Positions 15,916 through 24,673 of a stretch of 42,848 nucleotides of DNA are shown piece after piece. The notes beneath the pieces are model-generated. The model saw only the letters and a program-made list of their open reading frames with translations. It did not search any database and had not been told where the DNA came from. This DNA is from Bacteroidota bacterium (lineage in GTDB: Bacteria; Bacteroidota; Bacteroidia; Flavobacteriales; Schleiferiaceae), in assembly GCA_003045865.1 (NCBI GenBank), contig PZPB01000016.1:1-42848 (forward strand). The letters are read 5' to 3'. Positions within the stretch are counted from its first letter, which is position 1; each line of letters opens with the position of its first letter. The position numbers were made by a program, and so were the translations under genes.

Positions 15916-16307
15916 CAATACATCGTTCTACTCTTGCTTGGGCAGCTGCCTTTGCTGCTATAGCCGTAATTTTAGGTGCCTTAGGAGCGCATGCCCTTAA
16001 AGGTCAACTATCTGCCGAAAGTTTAGAAAGTTTCAAAACAGGAGTGCGCTACCAAATGTGGCATGCCTTAGCGCTTGCTTTCCTAGCTTTATTACCCTCA
16101 AAAGAGTTTGGACTAAGGTGGACTAAAACCCTATGGATTTTTGGAATAATTCTTTTTTCTGGCAGTATTTATTTATTAAGTATTGCGCCTATTTTTGATT
16201 TTAATTTCAGGTTTTTAGGGCCGATTACTCCCCTTGGTGGAATCGCCCTCATTTTAGGGTGGATAGTACTGTTTTTCAAATCGTTAAGAGCTCCCAATAA
16301 TCCTTAG
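15912..16307 (+). CDS. DUF423 family membrane protein (YgdD-like)
   Basis: A 131-residue inner-membrane protein with four predicted helices. The opening AAFAAIAVILGALGAHALKGQLS and VRYQMWHALALAFLALL are signatures of DUF423/YgdD, and the late FLGPITPLGGIALILGW is also typical. Function unknown. It overlaps the DUF4476 gene by 4 bp, so the two are coupled. Its stop codon lies inside a hairpin stem (16302-16326). Confidence 0.9.
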   Translation: MTIHRSTLAWAAAFAAIAVILGALGAHALKGQLSAESLESFKTGVRYQMWHALALAFLALLPSKEFGLRWTKTLWIFGIILFSGSIYLLSIAPIFDFNFRFLGPITPLGGIALILGWIVLFFKSLRAPNNP

Positions 16308-16326
16308 TGTACTTTTTACGCTAAGG
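16302..16326 (+). terminator. Hairpin overlapping the DUF423 stop codon
   Basis: CCTTAGTGTA (16302-16311) pairs with TACGCTAAGG (16317-16326), 10 bp with one G-T pair and a CTTTT loop. AAAA follows rather than a T run, so it may protect the transcript end or act as a weak terminator. Confidence 0.45.
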
Positions 16327-16377
16327 AAAAGTGCTTATTTTTATCGATTAAAGAGAGCGATAAGCGGCAATAAGTAT

Positions 16378-16385
16378 TAATTTTG
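16378..16385 (+). promoter_or_regulatory. Promoter -7 box of pckA
   Basis: TAATTTTG is an exact TAnnTTTG box 38 bp before the pckA ATG. No -33 TTTG is seen at the usual distance. Confidence 0.5.
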
Positions 16386-16423
16386 CAGCGTAGAATTATT
16401 GCCAATTAAAACGCAACACTAGT

Positions 16424-18037
16424 ATGTTCAAAGAAGTGAAACCAAGCCACTCCTCTCTCGAGCAATATGGGATTAAGAATGCCAAAGCCCTTTGGAACCT
16501 ATCCCCAGAAGATTTAACCAAAATTACTGTTGAGAACAATCTCGGTGAAATTGCCGACAGCGGTGCTTTGTCAATTGACACCGGTGAGTTTAAAGGTCGC
16601 TCTCCTCTTGATAGATTTATTGTAAAAGATAGCATTACCGCCGACTCTGTGTGGTGGGGTAATATCAATATTCCCTTTGAGCCTAATCATTACGATGCTC
16701 TAAAAACAAAGGTGATGGACCATTTAAGCGGTCAGGAACTTTATGTAAGAGATGTGTATGCTTGTACAGATGAAAGATACCGCATGAAAATCCGTGTAAT
16801 CACGGAATTACCATGGTCTAATCTATTCGCTAGCAACATGTTTATTGAGCCAAGCGACGCAGAGCGTGAGACCTTCGAACCAGAATGGATTGTTTTCAAT
16901 GCTCCACGTTTTCAGGCGGAAGCTGAAAAAGATCATACCCGTCAGCATAACTTTGCCATTCTTAACTTTAGTGATAAAGTGGCACTAGTTGGTGGCACTG
17001 GTTATACAGGTGAAATTAAAAAGGGAATTTTCTCTGCTTTAAATTTCATCTTACCGCACCAAAAGAATGTACTAAGTATGCACTGCTCGGCCAACGTTGG
17101 TAAGGATGGTGACACTGCTCTTTTCTTCGGACTTTCCGGTACGGGTAAAACTACTTTAAGTGCTGATCCTAATCGTAGGTTAATCGGTGACGATGAGCAC
17201 GGTTGGACCTCTGATGATGTTATCTTCAATTTTGAAGGTGGCTGTTATGCTAAAGTTATTGACCTAAGCGAAGAAAAAGAACCCGATATTTTCCATGCTA
17301 TTAAGCCAGGTGCTCTTTTAGAGAACATCATCTTTAAGCCTGGGACTAAAAATGTTGACTTTGAAGATAGCAGTAAAACGGAGAATACTCGTGTGAGCTA
17401 CCCCATTGATCACATTGAAAATATTCAACCTAACTCTATCGGAGAAAACCCCAAAAACGTATTCTTCCTTACTTGTGATGCCTACGGAGTTTTACCTCCC
17501 ATCTCTAAATTAACGCCTGGCCAAGCCGCTTTCCATTTTATTAGTGGCTATACTGCTAAAGTAGCCGGTACCGAAGAAGGTATTACCGAGCCAGTGGTTG
17601 CTTTCTCCGCTTGTTTTGGCGCCCCTTTTATGCCTTTACACCCGACCAAATACGCTGATTTGCTAAGCGCTAAAATGCAGCACTCACATGTAAATGTTTG
17701 GTTGATAAACACCGGCTGGTCTGGTGGCCGCTACGGTGTAGGAAGTCGTATGAAATTGAAATATACTAGAGCGATGATCACAGCAGCCTTAAACGGCGAG
17801 CTTGACAACGTAGAATTTAAAAATCACGAAGTTTTTGGTTTAGCAATGCCAACTGAATGCCCTAATGTTCCGCAAGAAATATTGTTTCCACGCAATACTT
17901 GGGCAGACAAAGACGCTTACGATGATACCGCAAATAAACTAGCCGAAAAATTTGTTAAGAATTTCGAAAAATTTGCAGACAACGCCAGCGATGAGATTTT
18001 AGCTGGCGCTCCGAAAATTACTGGAAAAGTGGGTTAA
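16424..18037 (+). CDS. pckA: Phosphoenolpyruvate carboxykinase (ATP)
   Basis: Catalyses oxaloacetate + ATP to PEP + CO2 + ADP, the entry step of gluconeogenesis. The ATP-type P-loop is GLSGTGKTT (236-244), followed by RRLIGDDEHGW (251-261), which binds metal and nucleotide. GEFKGRSPLDRFIV (54-67) holds the substrate-binding arginine. The length of 537 residues is usual. It has its own promoter box and is followed 15 bp later by a strong terminator, so it is monocistronic. Confidence 0.98.
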   Translation: MFKEVKPSHSSLEQYGIKNAKALWNLSPEDLTKITVENNLGEIADSGALSIDTGEFKGRSPLDRFIVKDSITADSVWWGNINIPFEPNHYDALKTKVMDHLSGQELYVRDVYACTDERYRMKIRVITELPWSNLFASNMFIEPSDAERETFEPEWIVFNAPRFQAEAEKDHTRQHNFAILNFSDKVALVGGTGYTGEIKKGIFSALNFILPHQKNVLSMHCSANVGKDGDTALFFGLSGTGKTTLSADPNRRLIGDDEHGWTSDDVIFNFEGGCYAKVIDLSEEKEPDIFHAIKPGALLENIIFKPGTKNVDFEDSSKTENTRVSYPIDHIENIQPNSIGENPKNVFFLTCDAYGVLPPISKLTPGQAAFHFISGYTAKVAGTEEGITEPVVAFSACFGAPFMPLHPTKYADLLSAKMQHSHVNVWLINTGWSGGRYGVGSRMKLKYTRAMITAALNGELDNVEFKNHEVFGLAMPTECPNVPQEILFPRNTWADKDAYDDTANKLAEKFVKNFEKFADNASDEILAGAPKITGKVG

Positions 18038-18052
18038 TAGATTTTTCAGAAT

Positions 18053-18088
18053 AAAAGCCCTGTGATTATTAATCACGGGGCTTTTTTT
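18053..18088 (+). terminator. Rho-independent terminator of pckA
   Basis: AAAAGCCCTGTGATT (18053-18067) pairs with AATCACGGGGCTTTT (18071-18085) across ATT, 15 bp with one wobble, and the T run continues to 18088. Any start of the next gene inside this hairpin is unlikely. Confidence 0.92.
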
Positions 18089-18127
18089 ATTTCCTTTACC
18101 AAAACTATTCTTGGCCTTTCAGGATTA

Positions 18128-18487
18128 ATGACGCGCACCGCAAAAACCATAAATCATTCTGGTTGGCTTTTAATGATCTTCGGACTAACCTTGATTATCG
18201 TACCAGAACAGGTTATGATATTTTTTTGGAAAGACCTTGTTGCTAATTATTGGCTAAGAACCCTAGGTTATTTTATTTTCATAGAAGGATTGGTAAGCTA
18301 TAAAAGTTCCTTTTACGAAGTGGGTGGACTTTATCGCTGGATTATCAATTACCGATTATTGCAGCCCGCGTTTTTCATTACGATGCTAATTTCCGACTTT
18401 GCCAACCCAGGACTAATGCTTTATTCTACCGCAGAACTGGTGCTGGGTATTTATTCCTTTCTCGCTTATAAGCAAGATCATGCTTAG
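18128..18487 (+). CDS. Small membrane protein, unknown function
   Basis: A 119-residue protein from the ATG at 18128 with about four hydrophobic helices: HSGWLLMIFGLTLIIVPEQ, LRTLGYFIFIEGLVSYK, LLQPAFFITMLISDF and LVLGIYSFLAYK. I do not recognise a named family. The frame is open further upstream, but that part covers the pckA terminator, so it is left out. The gene converges on phoH. The 160 bp between them (18488-18648) hold no gene or clear terminator, only one copy of the dispersed motif at 18631. Confidence 0.65.
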   Translation: MTRTAKTINHSGWLLMIFGLTLIIVPEQVMIFFWKDLVANYWLRTLGYFIFIEGLVSYKSSFYEVGGLYRWIINYRLLQPAFFITMLISDFANPGLMLYSTAELVLGIYSFLAYKQDHA

Positions 18488-18648
18488 ATACTATTTCTAG
18501 CGCGACCTAATTTGGCCACCTCAGTTGGATGTAAAATCAGGCCTAAGACCTCTTATAAATAGTGGGTGTTAAACCGAAAAAGTGAAGCAATAACAGGCTA
18601 TTGTAAACGGCTCAGGCGCGAGCAGTTTATGCATCTTAGCGAAAGCGA

Positions 18649-20031
18649 TTACAATAAATCGTTGGCTAAATTGGCTAATTCCGAACGCTCCCCTTTCTCT
18701 AATAAAACATGAGCAAACAAGTGATTGCCTTTTACCTTGTCTATTAGATAGCTCAAACCATTGGACTGCTCATCTAAATAGGGAGTATCAATTTGCCTTA
18801 CATCGCCAGTAAAGATAAATTTAGAATTCTCGCCCGCTCGCGTAATTATCGTTTTCACTTCATGAGGGGTGAGGTTTTGCGCTTCATCTACAATAAATAT
18901 TACATTCGACAAACTTCTACCGCGGATATAAGCCAAGGGCGTTACCAATAACTTTTCCGAATTCACCATTTCGTCAATCTGTTTAAACTCCTTATCAGAC
19001 TCATTAAATTGGTTTTTTATAAACTTGAGATTATCCCATAAAGGTTGCATGTAAGGATTAATCTTTGCCTTCATGTCGCCTGGTAAAAAGCCTATGTCTT
19101 TATTGCTTAAGGGTACAATCGGTCGGGCCAGATAGATTTGCTTATACTCACGTCTCTGCTCTAAAGCGCCGGCCAAAGCTAAAAGGGTTTTACCCGTTCC
19201 TGCCACTCCACTTAAGGTAACTAACTTCACTTCCGGATTAGAGATGGCGTGCAAAGCAAAAGTCTGTTCGGCATTACGCGGTTTAATACCGTAAAAACTC
19301 TTTTTCTCTACTTGATCGAGCGACATTTTATGCGCATCATAAAAGGCTAAGGTGCTACTTTTCTCGCCTTTCAAAATATAAAAGTGATTGTTTTCGGCCT
19401 TAAAATCGCTTTGTTCCTTTAATACCTCATCTATAGCAATGCTATGCGCCTTATACAAGCTGTCGATTATTTTTTGATCAAAAGACTCAAGGGATGATTT
19501 ACCAGTATAGAGTTCGGCTACATCTTTAATTTTACCAGTTTCATAATCCTCAGCAATCACATTTAAAGCCTTGGCCTTGAGACGTAAATTAATGTCTTTG
19601 GTTACTAAAATGACTTTACGATTCTTTTCCTTTAAGGCGAGGTTGATGGCTGCATTGAGGATTTTATGATCATTCTTATTCGCGCCGAAAATTTGCTGTG
19701 CATCGGTATCGGTGGCACGAGTATCCATTATTACTTTAAACTTCCCTTTGCTGCCGCCGTTTAAAGAAATCCAGTCGTTAATGTTTTTCTCCCCCGCTTT
19801 TTTATCAAGCAAACGAATAAACTGACGCGCCTCATAATTCTTGGTATCACTGCCTTTTTTAAACTCATCCAACTCCTCTAAAACCGTAATGGGAATCGCC
19901 ACATCATGCTCATCGAAGTTCATAATAGAATTATGATCGTAGAGAATAACCGAGGTATCAAGCACAAATATTTTACGTGTCTTTTTCTTGCTTAACTTAA
20001 AATCTGCAGACGTTTTGGCTTTTACAGGCAT
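18649..20031 (-). CDS. PIN domain-PhoH family ATPase
   Basis: A 460-residue fusion of a PIN ribonuclease-like domain (about residues 20-165: FVLDTSVILYDH with Asp25, LEELDEFKKG, and DTRATDTDAQQ) and a PhoH ATPase domain (about 240-460). The P-loop is GVAGTGKT (275-282) and Walker B is FIVDEAQN, followed by the sensor-like FTGDVRQID. PhoH2/YlaK proteins of this build are thought to act as RNA helicase-nucleases; characterised mycobacterial and archaeal members unwind and cut RNA. A role in RNA turnover is therefore inferred. It stands alone; 203 bp upstream separate it from metF. Confidence 0.93.
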   Translation of the reverse strand: MPVKAKTSADFKLSKKKTRKIFVLDTSVILYDHNSIMNFDEHDVAIPITVLEELDEFKKGSDTKNYEARQFIRLLDKKAGEKNINDWISLNGGSKGKFKVIMDTRATDTDAQQIFGANKNDHKILNAAINLALKEKNRKVILVTKDINLRLKAKALNVIAEDYETGKIKDVAELYTGKSSLESFDQKIIDSLYKAHSIAIDEVLKEQSDFKAENNHFYILKGEKSSTLAFYDAHKMSLDQVEKKSFYGIKPRNAEQTFALHAISNPEVKLVTLSGVAGTGKTLLALAGALEQRREYKQIYLARPIVPLSNKDIGFLPGDMKAKINPYMQPLWDNLKFIKNQFNESDKEFKQIDEMVNSEKLLVTPLAYIRGRSLSNVIFIVDEAQNLTPHEVKTIITRAGENSKFIFTGDVRQIDTPYLDEQSNGLSYLIDKVKGNHLFAHVLLEKGERSELANLANDLL

Positions 20032-20234
20032 AAAGGAAATTTTAAATAAATATTCCCTTAAATCTAAGAATTGTTCTGCCCCTTCTCACAAGGAGCAAAA
20101 GCGATCTATTCACATTTTGAATTTTAAAATGTTGATAAACAGAATAAAAGCTTAATCTACCTTTAACTAAGAAGCAATATTAAGGAGCTAAATTCCCCGA
20201 TTAACCCAATGCAAATGTTCACTGCAACGAGTGC
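20032..20234. other. Intergenic region between phoH and metF
   Basis: No gene is seen. An AT-only inverted repeat (20112-20118 with 20126-20132, ACATTTT/AAAATGT) may mark the end of the metF transcript, but has no G-C stem. No exact minus-strand -7 box for phoH was found. Confidence 0.5.
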
Positions 20235-21188
20235 TTAAAACACCGCTTTTGCTATCGCTTCAATATTATCAGGCTTACCCATAGAGTAAAAATGTATGGC
20301 AGGAGCTCCCGCCGCTTTTAGCTCTTTTGCCTGTGCAATACCCCATTCTATTCCAACTTGCCGTACTTCTAAATTAGTTTTGCAGTTGATTATCGCTTTC
20401 ACTAAATCATCTGGCATATCTACCTTAAAGAAATGTGGTAAAAAGCTAAGATGCTTTTTGGTGGCTACCGGTTTTATGCCGGGGATTATTGGCACATTAA
20501 TTCCTGCCGCCCGACAGCGATCCACAAAATCAAAATACTTCTGATTGTCGAAAAACATCTGAGTAATGATATAATCTGCGCCCGCGTCAACCTTAGCTTT
20601 TAGGTTTTCAATATCATTGTTTAGGCTAGGTGCTTCGTAATGCTTTTCGGGGTAACCCGCTACGCCAATACAGAAATTGCTAGGATTACTGTTCTGCAGT
20701 TCTTCTTCTAAATAACGCCCTTCATTCATGGCTTTTATCTGTTTAACCAAGTCGGAAGCATAAGTATGTCCATCTGCCTCGGGAGCGAAAAGGGTTTCAT
20801 TTTTCATGCTATCGCCACGCAGAGCTAAAACATTTTTAATCCCTAAAAAGTCGAGATCAATAAGGGCATTCTCTGTGTCTTCCTTGCTAAAACCTCCGCA
20901 TAAAATATGAGGGACGGTGTCTACTCCATAATGACTATGCAAAGCCGCGCAAATCCCAACCGTACCCGGTCTTTTCTTTACCACCTTCTGCTCTAGTAAT
21001 CCGCTAGGTAAGCGCTTATAAACCACTTCCTCCCGATGATAAGTAACATTAATAAAAGGGGGCTTAAACTCCATTAAAGGATCAATAACGGAGTAAATAT
21101 CCTCAATCTTCTGTCCTTTAAGCGGTGGTAATATTTCAAAAGAGAATAAGGTACTCTCTGCTTTTTCTATGTGTTCCGTAATCTTCAT
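20235..21188 (-). CDS. metF: 5,10-methylenetetrahydrofolate reductase
   Basis: Reduces 5,10-methylene-THF to 5-methyl-THF, the methyl donor of MetH, using FAD and NAD(P)H. The opening FSFEILPPLKG holds the conserved glutamate, NVLALRGD is the FAD-binding segment, and the folate-site region contains AGADYIITQMFFDNQKYFDF. Its 317 residues are full length. It starts 4 bp after the stop of the downstream metH part and shares its operon, so the SAM-I riboswitch at 25711-25813 would control it too. Confidence 0.97.
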   Translation of the reverse strand: MKITEHIEKAESTLFSFEILPPLKGQKIEDIYSVIDPLMEFKPPFINVTYHREEVVYKRLPSGLLEQKVVKKRPGTVGICAALHSHYGVDTVPHILCGGFSKEDTENALIDLDFLGIKNVLALRGDSMKNETLFAPEADGHTYASDLVKQIKAMNEGRYLEEELQNSNPSNFCIGVAGYPEKHYEAPSLNNDIENLKAKVDAGADYIITQMFFDNQKYFDFVDRCRAAGINVPIIPGIKPVATKKHLSFLPHFFKVDMPDDLVKAIINCKTNLEVRQVGIEWGIAQAKELKAAGAPAIHFYSMGKPDNIEAIAKAVF

Positions 21189-21192
21189 TTCA

Positions 21193-23850
21193 CTAATAAT
21201 TTAAATTGGGGCGCAACCATTTCTCCGCCTTTTCTACCCTAATCCCTTTCCTTGTCGCGAAGTCCTCTACTTGGCTACGATCGATTTTCCCTAAACCAAA
21301 ATACTTACTTTCAGGATGGGCGAAATAGTAACCACTAACCGCTGCGGTAGGGGTCATCGCCAAGCTTTCGGTTAAAGCCATTCCTATTTCCTCCGGTTTT
21401 AATAATTTAAAAATGGTCAATTTTTCGAGGTGATCCGGACAAGCGGGATAACCCGGCGCCGGTCTAATGCCGCGATAATTTTCTTTAATTAAATCTTCGG
21501 TGCTCAAATTCTCATCGCTAGCGTAAGCCCATATCTCTTTACGAACTTTCACATGTAAGGCTTCCGCCAGAGCCTCTGCCAATCGATCGGCTAATGCTTT
21601 GAGCATAATACTCTTATAATCGTCGAGTTCCGCTGTAAAACGTTCAATGTGCTTTTCAATCCCCAAACCTGCCGTTACCGCAAAAGCCCCTACATAATCT
21701 TGAATTCCACTTTCCTTAGGGGCAATAAAATCGGCTAAAGCCAGGTTGGGCTGTCCTTTTGCTTTTTGGGTTTGCTGTCTTAGGGTCCTAAACATTTCGC
21801 TTTCGCTAGATGCGTTTTTAAGTTCAATATCGTCGTGATTAACACTATTTGCCTCCCAAATGCCATATACCGCCTTAGCTTGCAGCCAATCTTCTGCAAT
21901 GATTGTATCGAGCATTTCTTGCGCATCTGCGTAAAGCGCATTAGCCTCTATACCCACTACCTCATCTTCGAGAATACGCGGAAATTTGCCGTGCAATTGC
22001 CAAGTTTGGAAGAAAGGTGTCCAATCGATAAAGTCGCGTAATTCAGCCAAAGAGATATTATCCCATATAAAAACACCTAATTCCTTGGGCTTTACAATTT
22101 GCTGGGCATTAAAATCTAATTGTAGTTTATTAGCCCGCGCTTCCTCTATGCTAATCAGTTTTTTAGCTTGACTTTTAGTAAGATAGTTTTCCCGTAAGCT
22201 CGTGTATTCTAAGTGGATCTTTTCCTTTATGGCTTTTCTAGAAACCGGACTTGCCAAGCTTTGCGCAATGGGCACACTACGACTGGCATCATTAACATGT
22301 ACCACTATATTAGAATACTCGGGGAAGATTTTCACCGCGGTATGTACGCGCGAAGTAGTGGCTCCTCCAATCATTAAGGGAATATCCATTTTTTGACGTT
22401 CCATCTCTTGCGCCACGTAAATCATCTCGTCTAAAGAAGGGGTAATTAAACCACTGAGCCCGATAACATCTACCTCTTCCTCTTTGGCCCTTTTAATGAT
22501 CTCCTGCAAAGGAACCATCACTCCTAAATCTACAATGTCGAAGTTATTGCAGGCCAAAACTACACTCACAATATTTTTCCCAATGTCGTGCACATCGCCC
22601 TTAACTGTGGCCATTAAAATTTTACCTTTTTTCTGAGCCTTTTCGCTATTCGCCAATTTCTCCGCCTCTAAATAAGGTTGCAAATAAGCCACAGCTTTTT
22701 TCATAACCCGTGCCGATTTAACTACTTGCGGTAGAAACATTTTCCCCGAACCAAAGAGGTCGCCAACCACGTTCATTCCGTCCATTAAAGGACCCTCAAT
22801 TAGCCCTAAAACGCGGGCAAAATTGGGACGTGCTTCCTCTACATCCTCTTCAATGAAATCGACAATTCCCTTTACCAAAGCGTGCTCGATGCGTTTTTCT
22901 ACTGCCGCTTCACGCCAAGAAAGATCACGCTCTTTCGATTTAGCTTCGCCTTTTACGCTTTCGGCAAAATCGAGTAATCGCTCGGTCGCATCCTCGCGCC
23001 GATCGAGTAAAACATCTTCTACCCTTTCTAATAGATCTTTAGGAATTTCCTCATAAACCTCTAACATCGTAGGGTTTACAATTCCCATATCCATTCCGTG
23101 CTGAATCGCATGATAGAGAAAAGCCGAGTGCATAGCTTCACGCACGCGCTGGTTTCCGCGGAAACTAAAAGACACATTGCTTACCCCGCCGCTTACTTTA
23201 GCTCCGGGCAGATGGGTTTTTATCCATTTGGTCGCTTCAAAAAAGTCGATGGCATTTCTACGGTGCTCATCGATTCCCGTGGCGACAGGAAAAATATTGG
23301 GATCGAAAATGATATCCTCTTGCGGAAAATTTAATCTCTCGCGCAGCAAATTATAAGAACGTTCGCAAATTTCTATGCGACGCTCGTAAGAATCAGCCTG
23401 ACCTTTTTCGTCAAAAGCCATTGTAATTACCGCTGCGCCATAGCGTAAACACAATTTAGCCTGGCGTAAAAATTCCTCTTCCCCTGCTTTTAGCGAGATG
23501 GAGTTTACCACCGACTTTCCCTGTAAACACTTTAAACCCGCCTCTATAATTTCCCATTTGGATGAATCGACCATTACAGGAATACGCGCGATATCGGGCT
23601 CAGCGGCAATTAAATTTAGGTAGCGCACCATGGCCTCTTTGCCATCGAGCATACCTTCATCCATATTCACATCTAAAATTTGTGCACCACCCTCTACTTG
23701 ATCGCGAGCTACTTCTACTGCTTCATCGTAGCGATCTTCTTTTATCAATCGTAAAAACTTACGTGAGCCCGTAACGTTGGTACGTTCGCCGACATTAACA
23801 AAATTGGAGGCTTTGGTAATATTTAATGGCTCTAGTCCTGATAATTTCAT
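21193..23850 (-). CDS. metH: Methionine synthase, folate-, B12- and reactivation-domain part
   Basis: This is the larger part of a split cobalamin-dependent methionine synthase, 885 residues. Domains in order: pterin-binding ([14 protein letters not shown], 19-32, to about 290), cobalamin-cap helices (about 310-405), B12-binding with [10 protein letters not shown] (419-428, axial His421), and the SAM-binding reactivation domain (about 660-885) with [14 protein letters not shown]. The N-terminal homocysteine/zinc domain is absent and is encoded by the separate gene at 24674-25651. Such splitting is frequent in Flavobacteriia, so it is not a broken gene. An insert carrying a four-helix-bundle gene separates the two parts. 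The 20-bp repeat shared with mnmD lies at about residues 638-644. Confidence 0.97.
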   Translation of the reverse strand: MKLSGLEPLNITKASNFVNVGERTNVTGSRKFLRLIKEDRYDEAVEVARDQVEGGAQILDVNMDEGMLDGKEAMVRYLNLIAAEPDIARIPVMVDSSKWEIIEAGLKCLQGKSVVNSISLKAGEEEFLRQAKLCLRYGAAVITMAFDEKGQADSYERRIEICERSYNLLRERLNFPQEDIIFDPNIFPVATGIDEHRRNAIDFFEATKWIKTHLPGAKVSGGVSNVSFSFRGNQRVREAMHSAFLYHAIQHGMDMGIVNPTMLEVYEEIPKDLLERVEDVLLDRREDATERLLDFAESVKGEAKSKERDLSWREAAVEKRIEHALVKGIVDFIEEDVEEARPNFARVLGLIEGPLMDGMNVVGDLFGSGKMFLPQVVKSARVMKKAVAYLQPYLEAEKLANSEKAQKKGKILMATVKGDVHDIGKNIVSVVLACNNFDIVDLGVMVPLQEIIKRAKEEEVDVIGLSGLITPSLDEMIYVAQEMERQKMDIPLMIGGATTSRVHTAVKIFPEYSNIVVHVNDASRSVPIAQSLASPVSRKAIKEKIHLEYTSLRENYLTKSQAKKLISIEEARANKLQLDFNAQQIVKPKELGVFIWDNISLAELRDFIDWTPFFQTWQLHGKFPRILEDEVVGIEANALYADAQEMLDTIIAEDWLQAKAVYGIWEANSVNHDDIELKNASSESEMFRTLRQQTQKAKGQPNLALADFIAPKESGIQDYVGAFAVTAGLGIEKHIERFTAELDDYKSIMLKALADRLAEALAEALHVKVRKEIWAYASDENLSTEDLIKENYRGIRPAPGYPACPDHLEKLTIFKLLKPEEIGMALTESLAMTPTAAVSGYYFAHPESKYFGLGKIDRSQVEDFATRKGIRVEKAEKWLRPNLNY
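21921..21940 (+). repeat. Copy of the dispersed motif (metH), 20 bp identical to mnmD
   Basis: Plus strand GCGCATCTGCGTAAAGCGC; the first 19 bases match the reverse complement of 30841-30859 and one more base matches at the other side (21920). In metH it encodes ALYADAQ. Confidence 0.7.
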
Positions 23851-23866
23851 TTCAACAATTAGTTAT

Positions 23867-23878
23867 TCAATTGTAATT
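23867..23878 (+). repeat. Left inverted repeat of the insert
   Basis: TCAATTGTAATT, the perfect reverse complement of 24658-24669. It lies 16 bp upstream of the metH start at 23850. A partial third copy (TTCAATTGTA) lies inside the insert near 23955. Confidence 0.6.
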
Positions 23879-23945
23879 CGGCGGGAAGACAAGCTGTGTG
23901 AAAAGGGTAACTCGGTAGGAATTCGGTAGGAAGACAAGCTGTGTG
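23875..23945. repeat. Two copies of a 26-bp direct repeat
   Basis: Copy 1 is 23875-23900 and copy 2 is 23920-23945; they differ at two positions (CG versus TA). The last 17 bp, GGAAGACAAGCTGTGTG, are identical, and the spacing is 45 bp. Read on the minus strand it yields an HTACLP peptide twice, but the frame has no other sign of being a gene. Confidence 0.8.
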
Positions 23946-24152
23946 GAGAGGGAAATTCAATTGTACTTCCTTCAATAAAAAGGCTTTTTGATATAAACCT
24001 TGGCCTATTATTTCTACCATCACTAATATGTATATTAATTCTATCATCTCTATCTTATTCTTGAACCGCTGAGATACTTCTCTTTAAAATTTTCTTTTCA
24101 CTCAATTAATCTGCTTGGAGGTGACTGTTATATAATTATTCAGCTTAACTCC

Positions 24153-24461
24153 TTAATCATTTATATAGCTTACCATTTCCTCATATTCCTTTTTATCCAA
24201 GAGGCCGCGAGCGGTTGCTTTGGCTAACCAAGTTTTAGACTCATATAAAGAACCGCGCGAAAAGTAATTGAAACGCTGACGGTCTTTAAAATGATAGCGA
24301 CCGAAAACTTCGCTAATGTTTGCCGCAACCGAATCTATCGAACGGACCAATTGCCTACCAACCGTGTCTTTCGCGTAATAGTCCCAAGTCAAAGTTAGTT
24401 TCCAAACTCGTTCTCCAATCTCTAATGATTTATTATATATTTCTAAATCCTCTAACTTCAT
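24153..24461 (-). CDS. Four-helix-bundle protein (23S rRNA intervening-sequence family)
   Basis: A small 102-residue helical protein, starting MKLEDLEIYNKSLEIGERVW, the usual N-terminus of this family, with the typical middle GRQLVRSIDSVAANISEVFGR and YESKTWL. Family members form pentameric four-helix bundles and are encoded in 23S rRNA intervening sequences and at scattered chromosomal sites; the function is unknown. The ATG at 24461 is chosen over a TTG ten codons upstream because it begins the conserved part. The gene interrupts the metH-metF operon in the same orientation and would be transcribed with it. Confidence 0.85.
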   Translation of the reverse strand: MKLEDLEIYNKSLEIGERVWKLTLTWDYYAKDTVGRQLVRSIDSVAANISEVFGRYHFKDRQRFNYFSRGSLYESKTWLAKATARGLLDKKEYEEMVSYIND

Positions 24462-24673
24462 AAACAGTTGAATTTTATGTTGAGACACCAAAATTCACAA
24501 CTGAACCCTCACTAAATTGACATTAAAATAACTAACAATTATTTATAATTTAATTAACTCCCTCAGCCTTAAAGAGCCTCATTTACCGGATTTTACATTT
24601 CTAATCACAACCGAATTACCTCTCCTCAACGCAATCACCTCCTATTGAATTACAACTAATTACAATTGAGTTT
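24462..24673. other. AT-rich spacer of the insert
   Basis: No gene is seen. The segment contains several AATTAnnA-type repeats and ends in the right inverted repeat (24658-24669). It lies between the metH stop and the four-helix-bundle gene. Confidence 0.6.
24658..24669 (+). repeat. Right inverted repeat of the insert
   Basis: AATTACAATTGA, reverse complement of 23867-23878, ending four bases before the TAA stop of the homocysteine-binding metH part. Confidence 0.6.

Larger units (their letters stand above)
23867..24669. mobile_element. Putative four-helix-bundle insert between the two metH genes
   Basis: An approximately 803-bp segment bounded by a perfect 12-bp inverted repeat: TCAATTGTAATT at 23867-23878 and AATTACAATTGA at 24658-24669. 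It fills nearly the whole space between metH stop (24674) and the next metH start (23850). Inside are the four-helix-bundle gene, a 26-bp tandem repeat and AT-rich, gene-free flanks. Four-helix-bundle genes of this family are known as intervening sequences in 23S rRNA genes. No transposase is present, so mobility is inferred only from the bounded ends and the operon-splitting position. Confidence 0.45.

Noticed and set aside
18062-18127. Upstream extension of the small membrane protein gene
   Set aside because: It lies within the pckA terminator hairpin; the ATG at 18128 is more plausible.
20112-20132. ACATTTT/AAAATGT inverted repeat as metF terminator
   Set aside because: The stem has almost no G-C pairs and no following T run; it is reported only as part of the intergenic entry.
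23859-24047. A 62-codon minus-strand frame with repeated HTACLP peptide
   Set aside because: The peptide repeat is simply the translated 26-bp DNA repeat; there is no promoter, family match or conserved start.
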